DNA of 39,503 bases from Kitasatospora humi (GTDB lineage: Bacteria > Actinomycetota > Actinomycetes > Streptomycetales > Streptomycetaceae). Below, piece after piece: positions 6,926 to 15,594 of the stretch (position 1 is its first letter; each line of letters begins with the position of its first letter). The stretch covers positions 1 to 39,503 of the forward strand of contig NZ_JAJJPA010000058.1 in the NCBI RefSeq assembly GCF_020907985.1. Reading direction: 5' to 3'. The notes under the pieces are model-generated. The model was not told the DNA's origin and did not search any database. It saw only the letters and a list, made by a program, of their open reading frames with translations. Both the position numbers and the translations under genes were made by a program.

Positions 6926-8497
6926 CTATCGGCCTCGTACGGACAGGAGTTCGGCAGCGGTCGCGAGCTTGACCCGGGGCCGGCCGCTCGCGGCGCCACG
7001 CTCGCGTTCCAGCCGGTCGATGGCGCGCAGCTCGGGCAGACCGGTGGCGCCGGGGCAGCGGCGGCGAACCAGGCGGTCGAAGTCGGCCGCGCTGCGCGGT
7101 GGCGGCGGCAGCAGCCCGGCGGCCGCGTCGTCGAGCAGCGCGTCCACCGTCTCCTTGGCGCAAGCCCGGTTGGTGCCGATGCCGCCGCTCGGGCCGCGCT
7201 TGACCCAGCCCGCGACATACGTCCCGGCCGTCACCCGGCCGCCCAGGTTGGGCACCCGCCCGGTGGCCTCGTCGAAGGGCAGGCCGGGCAGCGGCACCCC
7301 GCGGAAGCCGATCGCGCGCACCACCAGTCCGGCGGGGATCAGCCCACCGGACGCCAGCCGGACGGCCTCGACCCGGCCCTGACCGAGGAACTCGGCGGGC
7401 CGGTCCAGGAACCGCAGCACGATCCGGCGGCCGGCCGGCGCGGGCCTGGTCCAGTCCACCGTCTCGACCGGCAGCCCGTGCAGCAGCGCCGACTTGCCCG
7501 GAGCCGTCCCGAGCGGCTCCTCATCGGAGGCCACCACCACACGGACGCCCGGCAGTTGGCGCAGCGCGAGGAACTCCGGTGCGGTGTAGGCGGCGTCGGC
7601 CGGGCCGCGCCGGGCGAGCAGCACCACCTCGCGCAGCGAGCCGGTGCGCAGCGCGGCCAGCGCGTGGTCGGCGATGTCGGTGCCGGCCAGCCGCTCCGGG
7701 TCGGAGAGCAGCACCCGGGCGATGTCCAGTGCGACGTTGCCGTTGCCGACCACCACCGCGCGCTCGGCGGCGAGGTCGACGGCGAAGGCCGGCACGTCCG
7801 GGTCGGCGTTGTACCAGCCGACCACTGTGCCGGCGCTCAGCACTCCGGGCAACTCCTCGCCGGGGACGCCGAGTCGACGTTCGCCGGGGGCACCCACCGC
7901 GTGCACCACGGCATGGTGGTGGGCGGCCAGGTCCGCAGCGGAGAGGTCGCGTCCGACCTCGACGTTGAGGTGCAGCCGCAGCCGCGGGTTCCGGTAGAGC
8001 TGGGCGAAGCTGTCGCCGATCCGCTTGGTGGCCTGGTGGTCGGGGGCCACTCCGTGCCGGAGCAGGCCGCCGGCCATCGGCCGCCGGTCGATCATGGTGA
8101 TCTCGGCGCCGGCGGTCCGCAGCAACTCCTGGGCGGTGTAGGCCGCGGCGGGGCCGGTGCCGACCACGGCCACTCGCAGGGTGCCGAGGTCGGCCGGGAC
8201 GCTGCGCGGGAAGTCCGGCTTGCCCCAGGCGTGGCTGTTCGGATTGTCCTGGTAGTACTGGCGGTTGACCTCGCCGTAGTGGACCAGTGAGCCGGCCAGC
8301 CGGTCCACCGGGAAGATCGCGTCCACCGGGCAGGCATCGGCGCAGGCGCCGCAGTCGATGCAGGCGTCCGGGTCGATGTGGAGCAGGTCGGTGTGCCCGT
8401 AGTCCGGCTCGCCGGGGGTGGGGTGGATGCAGTTGACCGGGCAGACCGAGATGCAGGTCGCATCGGTGCAGCAGTTCTGGATGATCGCGTAGGCCAT
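6926..8497 (-). CDS. fprB: Ferredoxin/ferredoxin-NADP(+) reductase fusion (FprB type)
   Basis: This 523-residue protein fuses an N-terminal 7Fe-type ferredoxin to an adrenodoxin-reductase-like flavoprotein. The ferredoxin cysteines are C9/C10, C15, C19 and C23, then C46-x2-C49-x2-C52-x3-C56-P. The flavoprotein part begins near residue 106 with VAVVGTGPAAAY (FAD dinucleotide loop), followed by a second site VVVGNGNVALDIARVL (NADP) and the C-terminal GWVKRGPSGGIGTN. This is the FprB architecture known from mycobacteria. It would move electrons from NADPH to iron-sulfur partners such as P450s or the diiron oxygenase encoded next door (8555-9472, same strand, 57 bp upstream). Co-transcription with that gene is likely but not proven. 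Confidence 0.93.
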   Translation of the reverse strand: MAYAIIQNCCTDATCISVCPVNCIHPTPGEPDYGHTDLLHIDPDACIDCGACADACPVDAIFPVDRLAGSLVHYGEVNRQYYQDNPNSHAWGKPDFPRSVPADLGTLRVAVVGTGPAAAYTAQELLRTAGAEITMIDRRPMAGGLLRHGVAPDHQATKRIGDSFAQLYRNPRLRLHLNVEVGRDLSAADLAAHHHAVVHAVGAPGERRLGVPGEELPGVLSAGTVVGWYNADPDVPAFAVDLAAERAVVVGNGNVALDIARVLLSDPERLAGTDIADHALAALRTGSLREVVLLARRGPADAAYTAPEFLALRQLPGVRVVVASDEEPLGTAPGKSALLHGLPVETVDWTRPAPAGRRIVLRFLDRPAEFLGQGRVEAVRLASGGLIPAGLVVRAIGFRGVPLPGLPFDEATGRVPNLGGRVTAGTYVAGWVKRGPSGGIGTNRACAKETVDALLDDAAAGLLPPPPRSAADFDRLVRRRCPGATGLPELRAIDRLERERGAASGRPRVKLATAAELLSVRGR

Positions 8498-8554
8498 GGG
8501 GGCGGTGATCCTCGGGTTGGTTCCGGCCAGGGGCTGCTGAGGCTTGACTTGGCG

Positions 8555-9472
8555 TCAGATCATGTGCAGCTTCTGGTAGATCCGCACTGCCGGGCGGGTG
8601 AGCAGGCCCACCTCACCGAGGAAGTGGATCAGGTGGGCGGAACTCGTGCGCATCATCGCCTTGCGGTGCGGACTGGCCTTGACCTCGGCGACGGCCCGCT
8701 CGACGTCCAGGCCGGCAGCGGCGTAGACCCGCTTGTTGACCATGCTGCCGAGGATCACGGCGGCGGCGACCGCCGTGCCCAGCGCGCTGTTGTGGCGGCG
8801 CACGGGCCCTGCGCCGCGCAGCCGTTCGCGGATCTCCTGGCGGGCGAACTTCATGTGCCTGGACTCCTCGACCACGTGGATCCGCGAGGCGCTCCGCACG
8901 ATCGGCAGCACGTCCTCGCCGCGCATCCAGTCACGCTGCATCACGTCGAGCACCTCTTCGGCCACCAGGATGCCGCCGTAGGCGAGTTCGCCGCCGGCCA
9001 GGGTCTTGAATGCGCGCGCGGCCTCGGCGACCGGCCGGCTGGGCAGGTAGGCCGGGGCGCCCATCTTCTCGCAGGCACGGGCGAACATGATGGAGTGGCG
9101 GCACTCGTCGGCGATCTCGGTGAGGGCGAACCGGAACTCCGCACCGGCGTGGTCCTTGAGGTACTGGTCGCGCAGCACCATCTGCTGGAGGATCATCTCG
9201 AACCAGATGCCGGTGCTCATGATCGAGCAGACCTCGTGCCGGGTCAGCGTGATCCGCTGCTCCTGGGTCATCTCGCGCCACAGCGGGGTGCCGTAGAGGG
9301 TGCTCCACTCGGGGTTGAGTCCGTAGTGGTCGGGCGAGAGCGGGGCGTCCCAGTCGATCTCCACCGCCGGGTCGTAGGAGAGCTGCGCGGCCGAGTCCAG
9401 CAGCCGCTGCGAGACGTCCTCGTCGGCAGTCGTGTGGCCGAGTCTGCTCGTCGCCGTTCCGGTCCTCGCCAT
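8555..9472 (-). CDS. AurF-like diiron oxygenase
   Basis: The 305-residue helical protein has the carboxylate/His ligand pattern of the AurF (p-aminobenzoate N-oxygenase) diiron family: TRHEVCSIMSTGIWFE, EIADECRHSIMF, LVAEEVLDVMQ and HVVEESRHMKFA, giving Glu and ExxH-type ligands on four helices. Some members N-oxygenate arylamines; many others, often beside TetR regulators, have unknown substrates. ATG 9472 is preceded by GGAGG at good spacing; the frame extends to 9517 but that start lacks a ribosome site and overlaps the upstream dyad. The ferredoxin-reductase fusion downstream is a plausible reductant source. Confidence 0.88.
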   Translation of the reverse strand: MARTGTATSRLGHTTADEDVSQRLLDSAAQLSYDPAVEIDWDAPLSPDHYGLNPEWSTLYGTPLWREMTQEQRITLTRHEVCSIMSTGIWFEMILQQMVLRDQYLKDHAGAEFRFALTEIADECRHSIMFARACEKMGAPAYLPSRPVAEAARAFKTLAGGELAYGGILVAEEVLDVMQRDWMRGEDVLPIVRSASRIHVVEESRHMKFARQEIRERLRGAGPVRRHNSALGTAVAAAVILGSMVNKRVYAAAGLDVERAVAEVKASPHRKAMMRTSSAHLIHFLGEVGLLTRPAVRIYQKLHMI

Positions 9473-9503
9473 GACCGTCCTCCGATTGCCGCCGCCACCG
9501 TGC

Positions 9504-9528
9504 CTTATTAGACGCAATGTACAATAAG
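9504..9528. promoter_or_regulatory. Operator-like inverted repeat upstream of the diiron oxygenase
   Basis: An AT-rich 25-bp element has perfect 6-bp arms CTTATT/AATAAG around 13 bases and contains a -10-like TAATAA on the minus strand. It lies 32 bp before the oxygenase start, in an otherwise GC-rich stretch. The layout suits a repressor site over a promoter. Confidence 0.5.
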
Positions 9529-9645
9529 AATCGGGCCCCGACCAGACCCGTGCACGGCACAGAAGCAGCAGTGGGGTCGCGCCTCCCGCTCCACACCCGC
9601 TCCCCCGGCTAACGTGAGGGCCACCGCCGCCGAGGACGAAGGCAG

Positions 9646-10665
9646 ATGTCCGCGCTCACCCTGCTCCCCGACCAGCTGCGCGAGCTGCTGCACCCGCTCC
9701 CGCCCGACCAGGCCGAGCGGCTGATCGACCAGCCACCGATACTGGCGGAGCTGACGAAGCGTCAGACCTTCGACGACGGCTGGGTCTTCGAGCGGAAGCT
9801 GGACGGCATCCGGGCGCTGGCCCTGCGTCTCGACGACCAGGTGTGGCTGCGCTCGCGCACCGGCAAGTCGCTGAACGCCTCCTACCCGGAGCTGGTCGCC
9901 GCCCTGCTCGCCCAGCCGTGCCGGGCCTTCGTGGTCGACGGCGAGATCACCGCGATGCGCGGCGACCGCACCGACTTCGCCCTGCTGCAGCAGCGGATGG
10001 GCCTGACCGAGGTGCGTGCCATCGCCCGCACCGGAGTGGCCGTGGTGCTGCACCTCTTCGATCTGCTCTGGCTGGACGGCGCCGACACCACCCGACTGCC
10101 ACTGCGCGGCCGCAAGACGCTGCTGCGCCGGGCCATCGACTTCACCGAACCGCTCCGCTACACCCCGCACCGCACCGGGGACGCCGTCGCGCTGCTCGCC
10201 GAGGCCTGCGCCCAGGGCTGGGAGGGGCTGATCGCCAAGGCGGCCGAGGGCCGGTACCGGTCCGGGCGCACCGACGGCTGGCTGAAGCTCAAGTGCCTGC
10301 GGGCCCAGGAGTTCGTGGTCGGCGCCTTCACCGAGCCGACCAGCGGCGGCCGCTCCGGGTTCGGCGCGCTGCTGCTCGGCTACTACCAGGGCGACGCGTT
10401 GCGCTACGCGGGCAAGGTCGGCACCGGCTTCGACCGCCGCACCCTGGAGGCGCTGCGGACCTTCTTCGACTCCACCGCCCGCCCCGAGTCGCCGTTCCAA
10501 CCGGCGCCGCGCGAGCCGCGCGTGCACTGGGTCGAGCCGCTACTGGTGGTGCAGGTCGCCTTCACCGAGTGGACCAGCGGCGGCGTGCTGCGCCAGCCGC
10601 GCTACCTGGGAGTCCGCGGCGACAAGAAGCCCACCGAGGTGATCCGCGAAGAGCCGACCGAGTGA
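9646..10665 (+). CDS. ATP-dependent DNA ligase (LigD-ligase-like)
   Basis: The 339-residue protein matches the ligase module of bacterial ATP-dependent ligases. Motif I is ERKLDGIRA, with Lys51 as the adenylated residue; motif III is LHLFDLLWLDG, motif IV EGLIAKAAEGRYRSGR and motif V WLKLKC. An OB-fold (about 220-335, ending with the FTEWTSGGVLRQPRYLG signature) follows. It lacks the polymerase and nuclease domains of full LigD. Actinomycetes commonly encode such stand-alone ligases beside Ku or polymerase genes elsewhere; no ku is seen here. ATG 9646 follows a GAAGG site. Confidence 0.92.
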   Translation: MSALTLLPDQLRELLHPLPPDQAERLIDQPPILAELTKRQTFDDGWVFERKLDGIRALALRLDDQVWLRSRTGKSLNASYPELVAALLAQPCRAFVVDGEITAMRGDRTDFALLQQRMGLTEVRAIARTGVAVVLHLFDLLWLDGADTTRLPLRGRKTLLRRAIDFTEPLRYTPHRTGDAVALLAEACAQGWEGLIAKAAEGRYRSGRTDGWLKLKCLRAQEFVVGAFTEPTSGGRSGFGALLLGYYQGDALRYAGKVGTGFDRRTLEALRTFFDSTARPESPFQPAPREPRVHWVEPLLVVQVAFTEWTSGGVLRQPRYLGVRGDKKPTEVIREEPTE

Positions 10666-10786
10666 CGGCGCGTGACCACCGCCGGACGCCGGCGTTGCAC
10701 CGTGCGGCACCTTTCCCGTCTTCCTCCTCCATTCCTCTTCCCCCGTCTTCTTCCAACGTCTTCCTCACCCGTCTTCGGAGGCCCCG

Positions 10787-10999
10787 ATGCGCACCACCGC
10801 CCGCCTGACCACCGCCGCCGCCCTGCTGGCCGCCGCCCTGCTCGCGGCGGTCGGCCCGGCCACCGCCACGACCGACGACCCGGCGCCGTCCAAGCAGGGC
10901 CACCCCTACAGCATCCCGGTCGGCGGCATCACCGACCTCGGTGACCTGACCAAGCTGGCCAACCTCGGCACCGACTTCGCGGGGCTGCTGGGCCGCTGA
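10787..10999 (+). CDS. Small secreted protein of unknown function
   Basis: The 70-residue protein starts with a clear signal peptide (MRTTARLTTAAALLAAALLA, probable AxA cleavage near PATATT), leaving a mature peptide of about 43 residues that ends TDFAGLLGR. GGAGG lies five bases before the ATG. It has no cysteines, so it is not a chaplin. The short Gly/Leu-rich end resembles that of the small secreted protein at 11891-12127. Function not recognised. Confidence 0.7.
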   Translation: MRTTARLTTAAALLAAALLAAVGPATATTDDPAPSKQGHPYSIPVGGITDLGDLTKLANLGTDFAGLLGR

Positions 11000-11156
11000 C
11001 GGCTGCCGGACCAGGCGGCCCGCTCCGCCGATCGCCCGCGGCGCGCCCGCTCCGCCGATCGGGCGCTTGATCCGCCCGGCCGCCGCGATCTGCGCGCCCG
11101 GCCGGGCCGGTGCGGCCATGCTGGACGCAACACCGGGCGGCGAAGTGAGGGCGAGC

Positions 11157-11672
11157 ATGACGATGGCGAGCGCCAGGCTGCTGATCGACGGCTTCGAGCG
11201 CGTTCAGGAGGCGGTGACCGAGGTGCTGGACGGCCTCAGCCCCGAGCAGCTGTCCTGGCGGGGTCCGGACGGCCACACCAATTCCATCGGCTGGCTGGTC
11301 TGGCACCTCACCCGGGTGCAGGACGTGCAGGTGTCGGACGTCGCCGACCTGCCCGAGGTGTGGCGCGCCCAGGACTGGCAGCGCCGGTTCGCCCTGCCCT
11401 ACCGGGCCGACGCCACCGGCTACGGCGCCTCCAGCGCCCAGGTGGACAAGTTCTCCGCGACCGCCGAGCAGTTGGCCGGCTATTACGAGGCCACCCATCT
11501 GCAGACCGTGGACTACCTCGGCAGGCTGCACGAGCGCGACTACGCGCGGATCGTGGACGCGATGTGGGAGCCACCGGTGACCTTGGGCGCCCGGCTGATC
11601 AGCACCCTGGCGGACGACCTCCAGCACGTCGGTCAGGCCGCCCTGGTGCGCGGCTGCCTGACCCGCAGCTGA
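11157..11672 (+). CDS. DinB-family (DUF664) protein
   Basis: The 171-residue protein has the four-helix DinB/DfsB fold signature: SIGWLVWHLTRVQDVQ near residue 45 supplies the first metal-binding His, and DDLQHVGQAALVRG near the C-terminus supplies another. Members of this group in actinobacteria include mycothiol-dependent transferases, though many have no known activity. ATG 11157 is chosen because the fold starts there and GTGAGG precedes it; the frame runs further upstream without a ribosome site. A 32-bp tandem repeat begins eight bases after its stop. Confidence 0.82.
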   Translation: MTMASARLLIDGFERVQEAVTEVLDGLSPEQLSWRGPDGHTNSIGWLVWHLTRVQDVQVSDVADLPEVWRAQDWQRRFALPYRADATGYGASSAQVDKFSATAEQLAGYYEATHLQTVDYLGRLHERDYARIVDAMWEPPVTLGARLISTLADDLQHVGQAALVRGCLTRS

Positions 11673-11680
11673 ACGGGAGC

Positions 11681-11776
11681 GTCGACCGGGCAGCCGGCGG
11701 CGAGCGGGACGCGTCGACCGGGCCGCCGGCGGCGAGCGGGACGCGTCGACCCGGCAGCCGGCGGCGAGCGGATCGC
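11681..11776. repeat. 32-bp tandem repeat, 3 copies
   Basis: Three direct copies starting GTCGACCGGGCAGCCGGCGG lie at 11681, 11713 and 11745 with one to three changes between them and no spacers. They begin directly after the DinB gene. Confidence 0.9.
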
Positions 11777-11860
11777 CAGGATCGCCGCCGACGTGCCTGA
11801 CACCCCATCGGTCACCTTCAGCGCAGCGGCCGACAAAGCGGCCGACAAGCGGTGCTGCTG

Positions 11861-11880
11861 CGGGCCGGGCGACCGGCCCG
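11861..11880. terminator. Intrinsic terminator hairpin
   Basis: A perfect 8-bp stem CGGGCCGG/CCGGCCCG with a GCGA tetraloop lies ten bases beyond the stop of the minus-strand secreted-peptide gene. It would also stop read-through from the DinB side. Confidence 0.7.
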
Positions 11881-11890
11881 ACCGGCTGTG

Positions 11891-12127
11891 CTACCCGAGG
11901 CCCGGGAGCAGGTTCCCGGTGGTGCTGGTGGTCGGCTGCTGGCCGCCGGCAGTCTGCTGCTGGCGCCCGAGCAGCCCATCCAGCGGCAGGGGCAGCAGGT
12001 GATTGCCCGTGAAGTTCGGGGTGGTGCCGTCGCCGAGCGACTCGGCGGCATGGGCACTGGGCGCGGCCAGGGAGGCGGCGACGCCGACGGCGAGCGAGGT
12101 GACGGCAAGCATGCAGCGCTTCTTCAT
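11891..12127 (-). CDS. Small secreted protein of unknown function
   Basis: The 78-residue protein begins MKKRCMLAVTSLAVGVAASL with cleavage expected after AHA (AHA-AES). The mature part, about 50 residues, contains two similar stretches (LLPLPLDGLLG and NLLPGLG) separated by a Gln/Thr/Gly-rich linker. ATG 12127 is chosen because it begins the signal peptide; no strong ribosome site is visible, and the longer frame from 12265 is unlikely. Similar short Gly-Leu secreted peptides are common in Streptomyces but mostly uncharacterised. Confidence 0.65.
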   Translation of the reverse strand: MKKRCMLAVTSLAVGVAASLAAPSAHAAESLGDGTTPNFTGNHLLPLPLDGLLGRQQQTAGGQQPTTSTTGNLLPGLG

Positions 12128-12481
12128 GCCGGGTTCAACGCGCGAGCGGCGCAGAGGATACGCACATATTTGCTTCACAAAGCTCTCACCTGTTCCGTCG
12201 GCGAATCCCTGACCCCGCACCCTGCCGAGCGGCGGATCCCCGCGTTCCGCGGTCAGCCACTTCACTGGGCCCCGGGGCCGCCGACCCTACGCTGCGGAAT
12301 CGATCCCCAGCTCCGCGTGACGGTCATTATCAGTCGCCGGTCGATTACGCCAACGGTTCACCCTCACACAGTCTTCACGGGATTGACCTTGGCGGAGTTC
12401 GGCTCGCTCGGCAGAATCTGTCCAGCTCATGCCGAAGGTCGGCAGCCGTCGGGGGGCTACGAACTGGTCAGGAGAACCACT
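12128..12481. other. Divergent promoter region between secreted-peptide and flavohaemoprotein genes
   Basis: No gene is supported in these 354 bp. An AT-richer island at about 12160-12182 lies near the minus-strand gene start and probably holds its promoter. A second lower-GC area at about 12320-12400 lies before the flavohaemoprotein gene. I looked for an NsrR-type dyad and could not identify one with confidence. Confidence 0.4.
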
Positions 12482-13720
12482 GTGAAGTTCCACTCCCTCC
12501 AGCGCGACGGCGATCTTGCCACGACGGCTCCGCCGGCCGTCGACTGGTCTGCCGCAGGCCCTCAACTGCCTGAGCCCGGGCAGCTCCTGACGCGACGTCA
12601 AATAGAGCTGATCCGATCGGTCCGCGCCGCGGTGGAACCCTGTGCCGCCGATCTGCCGCGGTTCTTCTACGCGACCCTGTTCGAGCGCCACCCCGGCGTC
12701 CGTGAGCTCTTCCCGGCCCAACTGGACGTCCAGCAGGACCGTTTGCTGCGCGCGCTGCTCCTGATCGTCGAACTCGTCGACGACCCGCGTCACCTGGCGG
12801 AGTTCTGCGCGAACCTGGGCCGCGACCACCGGAAGTTCGGCACCGTCACCGAGCACTACGGCGCGGTCGGCGAGTGCCTGCTCGCCACCCTGGAGCACTT
12901 CGCCGGTCCGGCCTGGACCCCTGAGGCGGCCGCCGCCTGGGTCGCCGCCTACAACACCGCCGCCCAGGCCATGGACTCGGCCGCCATCGAGGACGCCAGG
13001 CACCGGCCCGCGGTCTGGAACGCCACGGTGGTCGGCCACCGCCGCCGGGCCGGCGACCTCGCCGAGATCACCGTCCGGACCGACCAGCCCTATCCGTACA
13101 CCGGCGGGCAGTTCGTCAGCATGGACACCCCCTGGTGGCCCAAGACCTGGCGCTACTACTCCCCCGCCAACGCGCCGCGCCCCGACGGCACCATCACCTT
13201 CCAGGTGCGCGCGGTCACCGGCGGCCGGGTCAGCAACGCCCTGGTGCGGCGCGCCGTGGTCGGCGACGTGGTCAGACTGGGGCCGCCCTTGGGCGAGTTG
13301 ATGCTGGACCCGACGCTGCCGCGCAAGGTGCTCTGCGTGGCCGGCGGCACTGGCCTGGCCCCGATCCGGGCGCTGATCGAGCAAGCGGTGCTGGACGGTT
13401 CGCGGCGGCCGATCGACCTGTTCGTGGGCGCCCGCACCCTGGAGGAGCTCTACGACCTGGACGACCTCTACCAACTCGCCCAGCGCCACCCCTGGCTCGC
13501 GGTTCGCGCCGCGGTGGCCGACGAGCAGACCGCCGACAGCGGCATGCAACTGCTCACCGCGCTTGCTCAGCACGGACCCTGGCCGCACCACGACGCCTAC
13601 CTGGCCGGCCCGGCCCCGATGGTCGTCAGCGCCGCCCGGGTGCTGCGCCGCGGCGGCATCCCGCTGGAGCGCCTCTTCCACGACCCGTTCGTCTCCCTCG
13701 ACGAGGTGGATCAACCGTGA
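12482..13720 (+). CDS. hmp: Flavohaemoprotein (globin-FAD/NAD reductase), NO dioxygenase-like
   Basis: This 412-residue protein joins an N-terminal globin domain (about 40-175; FFYATLFERHPGVRELFP holds the CD corner, and the proximal His lies in DHRKFG) to a ferredoxin-reductase-type module. In the latter RYYSPANAP replaces the usual RxYS FAD motif and CVAGGTGLAPIRALIEQ binds NAD. It ends at LFHDPFVSL, as in the family. Flavohaemoproteins oxidise NO to nitrate using NAD(P)H, but several Streptomyces homologues of this type are uncharacterised. GTG 12482 follows AGGAGAACCACT. The next gene starts inside its stop codon, so the two are translationally coupled. Confidence 0.88.
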   Translation: MKFHSLQRDGDLATTAPPAVDWSAAGPQLPEPGQLLTRRQIELIRSVRAAVEPCAADLPRFFYATLFERHPGVRELFPAQLDVQQDRLLRALLLIVELVDDPRHLAEFCANLGRDHRKFGTVTEHYGAVGECLLATLEHFAGPAWTPEAAAAWVAAYNTAAQAMDSAAIEDARHRPAVWNATVVGHRRRAGDLAEITVRTDQPYPYTGGQFVSMDTPWWPKTWRYYSPANAPRPDGTITFQVRAVTGGRVSNALVRRAVVGDVVRLGPPLGELMLDPTLPRKVLCVAGGTGLAPIRALIEQAVLDGSRRPIDLFVGARTLEELYDLDDLYQLAQRHPWLAVRAAVADEQTADSGMQLLTALAQHGPWPHHDAYLAGPAPMVVSAARVLRRGGIPLERLFHDPFVSLDEVDQP

Positions 13721-14490
13721 CCCGTCCCGGCACCGACTCGGGCGTGCGCTTCGGTTCGGCCGGCGAGCACCAGTTGCAGCAGCGCCTGGGCACCGAGGAG
13801 CGGGCCGCCCAGTTCTACCAGCGGCAGGTGCGCCCCTGCCTCACCCAGCAGATGCGGGAGTTCATCGCCCGCCAGACCATGGTGTTCCTCGCCACCGCCG
13901 ACGGGCACGGCGCCTGCGACGCCAGCTTCCGGGGCGGCCCGCCCGGATTCGTGCAGGTGCTGGACGACCACACCCTCGCCTACCCCGAGTACCGCGGCAA
14001 CGGAGTGATGGCGAGCGCCGGGAACATCACCGAGAACCCCCATCTCGGCCTGCTCTTCGTGGACTTCAGCGGCGACCGGATAGGCCTGCACATCAACGGC
14101 ACCGCGCACCTGCGCCCCGACGACGCGCTGCGCACCGCCTATCCGCAACTGCCGCAGGAGACCGCGCCCGGCCGGCGCGCGGAGCTGTGGGTGCACCTGT
14201 CGGTGGACGAGGCCTACATCCACTGCTCCAAGCACATCCCGCACCTGCTGCCGGCACCGCAGGGCACCAAGCTCCGGCCCCAACGCCCCAAGGACCCCGA
14301 CTACTTCACCGGTTCCGCGGTGGTCCCGCAGCCGCCCGCCGCGGAGCACGCCCGGGCCGAGCCCGAGCCGGCCCGGCCCGAGCCGCAGCAGCCGGAACAC
14401 GGCCAGGTGCCGCTGCCGCGCACCCCGTCCTGGGCCCGGCGCCCGGCCGCGGTCGCCCGCGAGGGCTGGCGCCAGATGCGCGGACGGTAG
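13717..14490 (+). CDS. PNPOx-fold flavin/F420-type protein, coupled to flavohaemoprotein
   Basis: The 257-residue protein shows the split-barrel pyridoxamine-phosphate-oxidase fold: the strand pair QTMVFLATADGHGACDASFRGG, LAYPEYRGNGVMASAGNITENPHLGLLFVDF, and IGLHINGTAHL. Members bind FMN, F420 or haem. The C-terminal 45 residues or so are Pro/Glu/Ala-rich and look disordered. GTG 13717 overlaps the upstream TGA as GTGA, so it is translated with the flavohaemoprotein. A joint role in nitrosative or redox stress is inference from this coupling. Confidence 0.82.
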   Translation: MTRPGTDSGVRFGSAGEHQLQQRLGTEERAAQFYQRQVRPCLTQQMREFIARQTMVFLATADGHGACDASFRGGPPGFVQVLDDHTLAYPEYRGNGVMASAGNITENPHLGLLFVDFSGDRIGLHINGTAHLRPDDALRTAYPQLPQETAPGRRAELWVHLSVDEAYIHCSKHIPHLLPAPQGTKLRPQRPKDPDYFTGSAVVPQPPAAEHARAEPEPARPEPQQPEHGQVPLPRTPSWARRPAAVAREGWRQMRGR

Positions 14491-14527
14491 GGCGGGGACG
14501 AGCGGGAGCTCAGCCAGGAGCGGCGGA

Positions 14528-14728
14528 TCAGAGGCCGGGTAGCGCGTCCTGGTCGACGTCGTGCCGCCGCACCGGGTCGGTCCCCGGGCGGCAGCCCGGC
14601 CCGTAGCGCAGCAGGCGGGACTCCGGGTCGTGCAGCGGGCGACCGCAGGCGCGGCAGGTCACGCGGACGGCGAGCCGCTCCGGCTCCTCGACGGGCAGCG
14701 GCGGCTCGGGGGCGGGTCGGCTGGTCAT
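14528..14728 (-). CDS. Small zinc-ribbon-like protein (DUF6011-like)
   Basis: This 66-residue protein contains CRACGRPLHDPESRLLRYGPGC, a CxxC plus distant Cys arrangement with the RLLRYGPGC ending typical of small actinobacterial zinc-binding proteins. ATG 14728 gives a start at MTSRPAPE with AGG upstream. Function is unknown; a role in DNA or RNA contact is only possible. Confidence 0.6.
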   Translation of the reverse strand: MTSRPAPEPPLPVEEPERLAVRVTCRACGRPLHDPESRLLRYGPGCRPGTDPVRRHDVDQDALPGL

Positions 14729-14786
14729 GGCGGCGAGCCTACCCAGGCCCAGGGGCGGCACCAGAGGGAGCAGGGCCCTCAGAGCT

Positions 14787-14820
14787 CCCGACCTCGTTCG
14801 CTGAACCGAACGGCGTCGGG
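14787..14820 (-). terminator. Hairpin downstream of the XRE-cupin gene
   Basis: Two 6-bp stem segments (CCCGAC/GTCGGG outside, CGTTCG/CGAACG inside) are separated by a 2x2 internal loop and close a 6-nt loop. It lies 30 bp beyond the regulator stop. Confidence 0.65.
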
Positions 14821-14850
14821 ACCGCCATCACTTACGGGGCAGGGCGGCGG

Positions 14851-15450
14851 TCACGGCGGGGCGGTGGTCGGGCCGGTCAGGTGCAGCCGCTCCTCCGCCT
14901 GGTTGTGCAGCAGCAGCACCGAGCGCACCGGACCGTCCAGGGCCGTGTAGGAGTGCGGCATCGCCGCGTCGAACCCCACGTAGTCGCCGGGCCCCAGCTC
15001 CACCTCGCTCCCGCCGATCCGCACGCCGAGCCGACCGCTCTGGACCACGGTGTGCTCGGTGCCGATGTGGCCGCGGGACTCCTGCGTGCAACCGGCCCGG
15101 ACCTGCTGGTCGTAGATCTCGAACACCGAGTCGCCGGACTCGATCCGCCGCAGCGGGCGCAGTTCGACGCCCTCGCCGCTGAGGACCTCGACGTCGGCGG
15201 CGCGGACCACCGTCGCCCCGGTACCGGGCCCGCCCTCCAGCAGGTCGGAGATCGGCACCTGCAGCACGCGCGAGAGGCCGAACACCGTCTCGATGGTGGG
15301 GTTGCCGGTGCCCGACTCCACCTGCGAGAGCGTGGCCTTGCCGATCTTCGACCGGCGGGAGAGCTCGGAGAGCGACAGCCCGCGCTCGGTCCTCACCCGC
15401 TTCAGATTGGCGGCCAGCACATCCCGGACCGATCCCTCCGCGACGCTCAC
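14851..15450 (-). CDS. XRE-family regulator with C-terminal cupin domain
   Basis: The 199-residue protein has an XRE helix-turn-helix (about 9-65: LKRVRTERGLSLSELSRRSK, then ATLSQVESGTGNPTIETVFGLSRVL) and a cupin_2 sensor barrel (about 115-190: HTVVQSGRLGVRIGG, LGPGDYVGFDAAMPHSY). Such regulators often sense small metabolites and act on the divergent gene. GTG 15450 is preceded by GAGGAAGC. It diverges from the aminopeptidase gene at 15595, which is its likely target. The much longer frame extending to 17226 is the antisense of that gene. Confidence 0.9.
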   Translation of the reverse strand: MSVAEGSVRDVLAANLKRVRTERGLSLSELSRRSKIGKATLSQVESGTGNPTIETVFGLSRVLQVPISDLLEGGPGTGATVVRAADVEVLSGEGVELRPLRRIESGDSVFEIYDQQVRAGCTQESRGHIGTEHTVVQSGRLGVRIGGSEVELGPGDYVGFDAAMPHSYTALDGPVRSVLLLHNQAEERLHLTGPTTAPP

Positions 15451-15594
15451 GCTTCCTCTTCTCTCCCACTGTCGTTCGGGATACCGTACGGACCGTGTCA
15501 GTGGGACGAGATCATAATGCCGATCGCCCCCTCGAAGGCGGCGGGCCACCGCCGACCGGACCGCTGACGTAGCCGAACGAATCAGGAGACGGTT

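Noticed and set aside
11681..11776. Three 32-bp repeats as a possible CRISPR array
   Set aside because: The copies are directly adjacent with no spacers and no cas genes are nearby.
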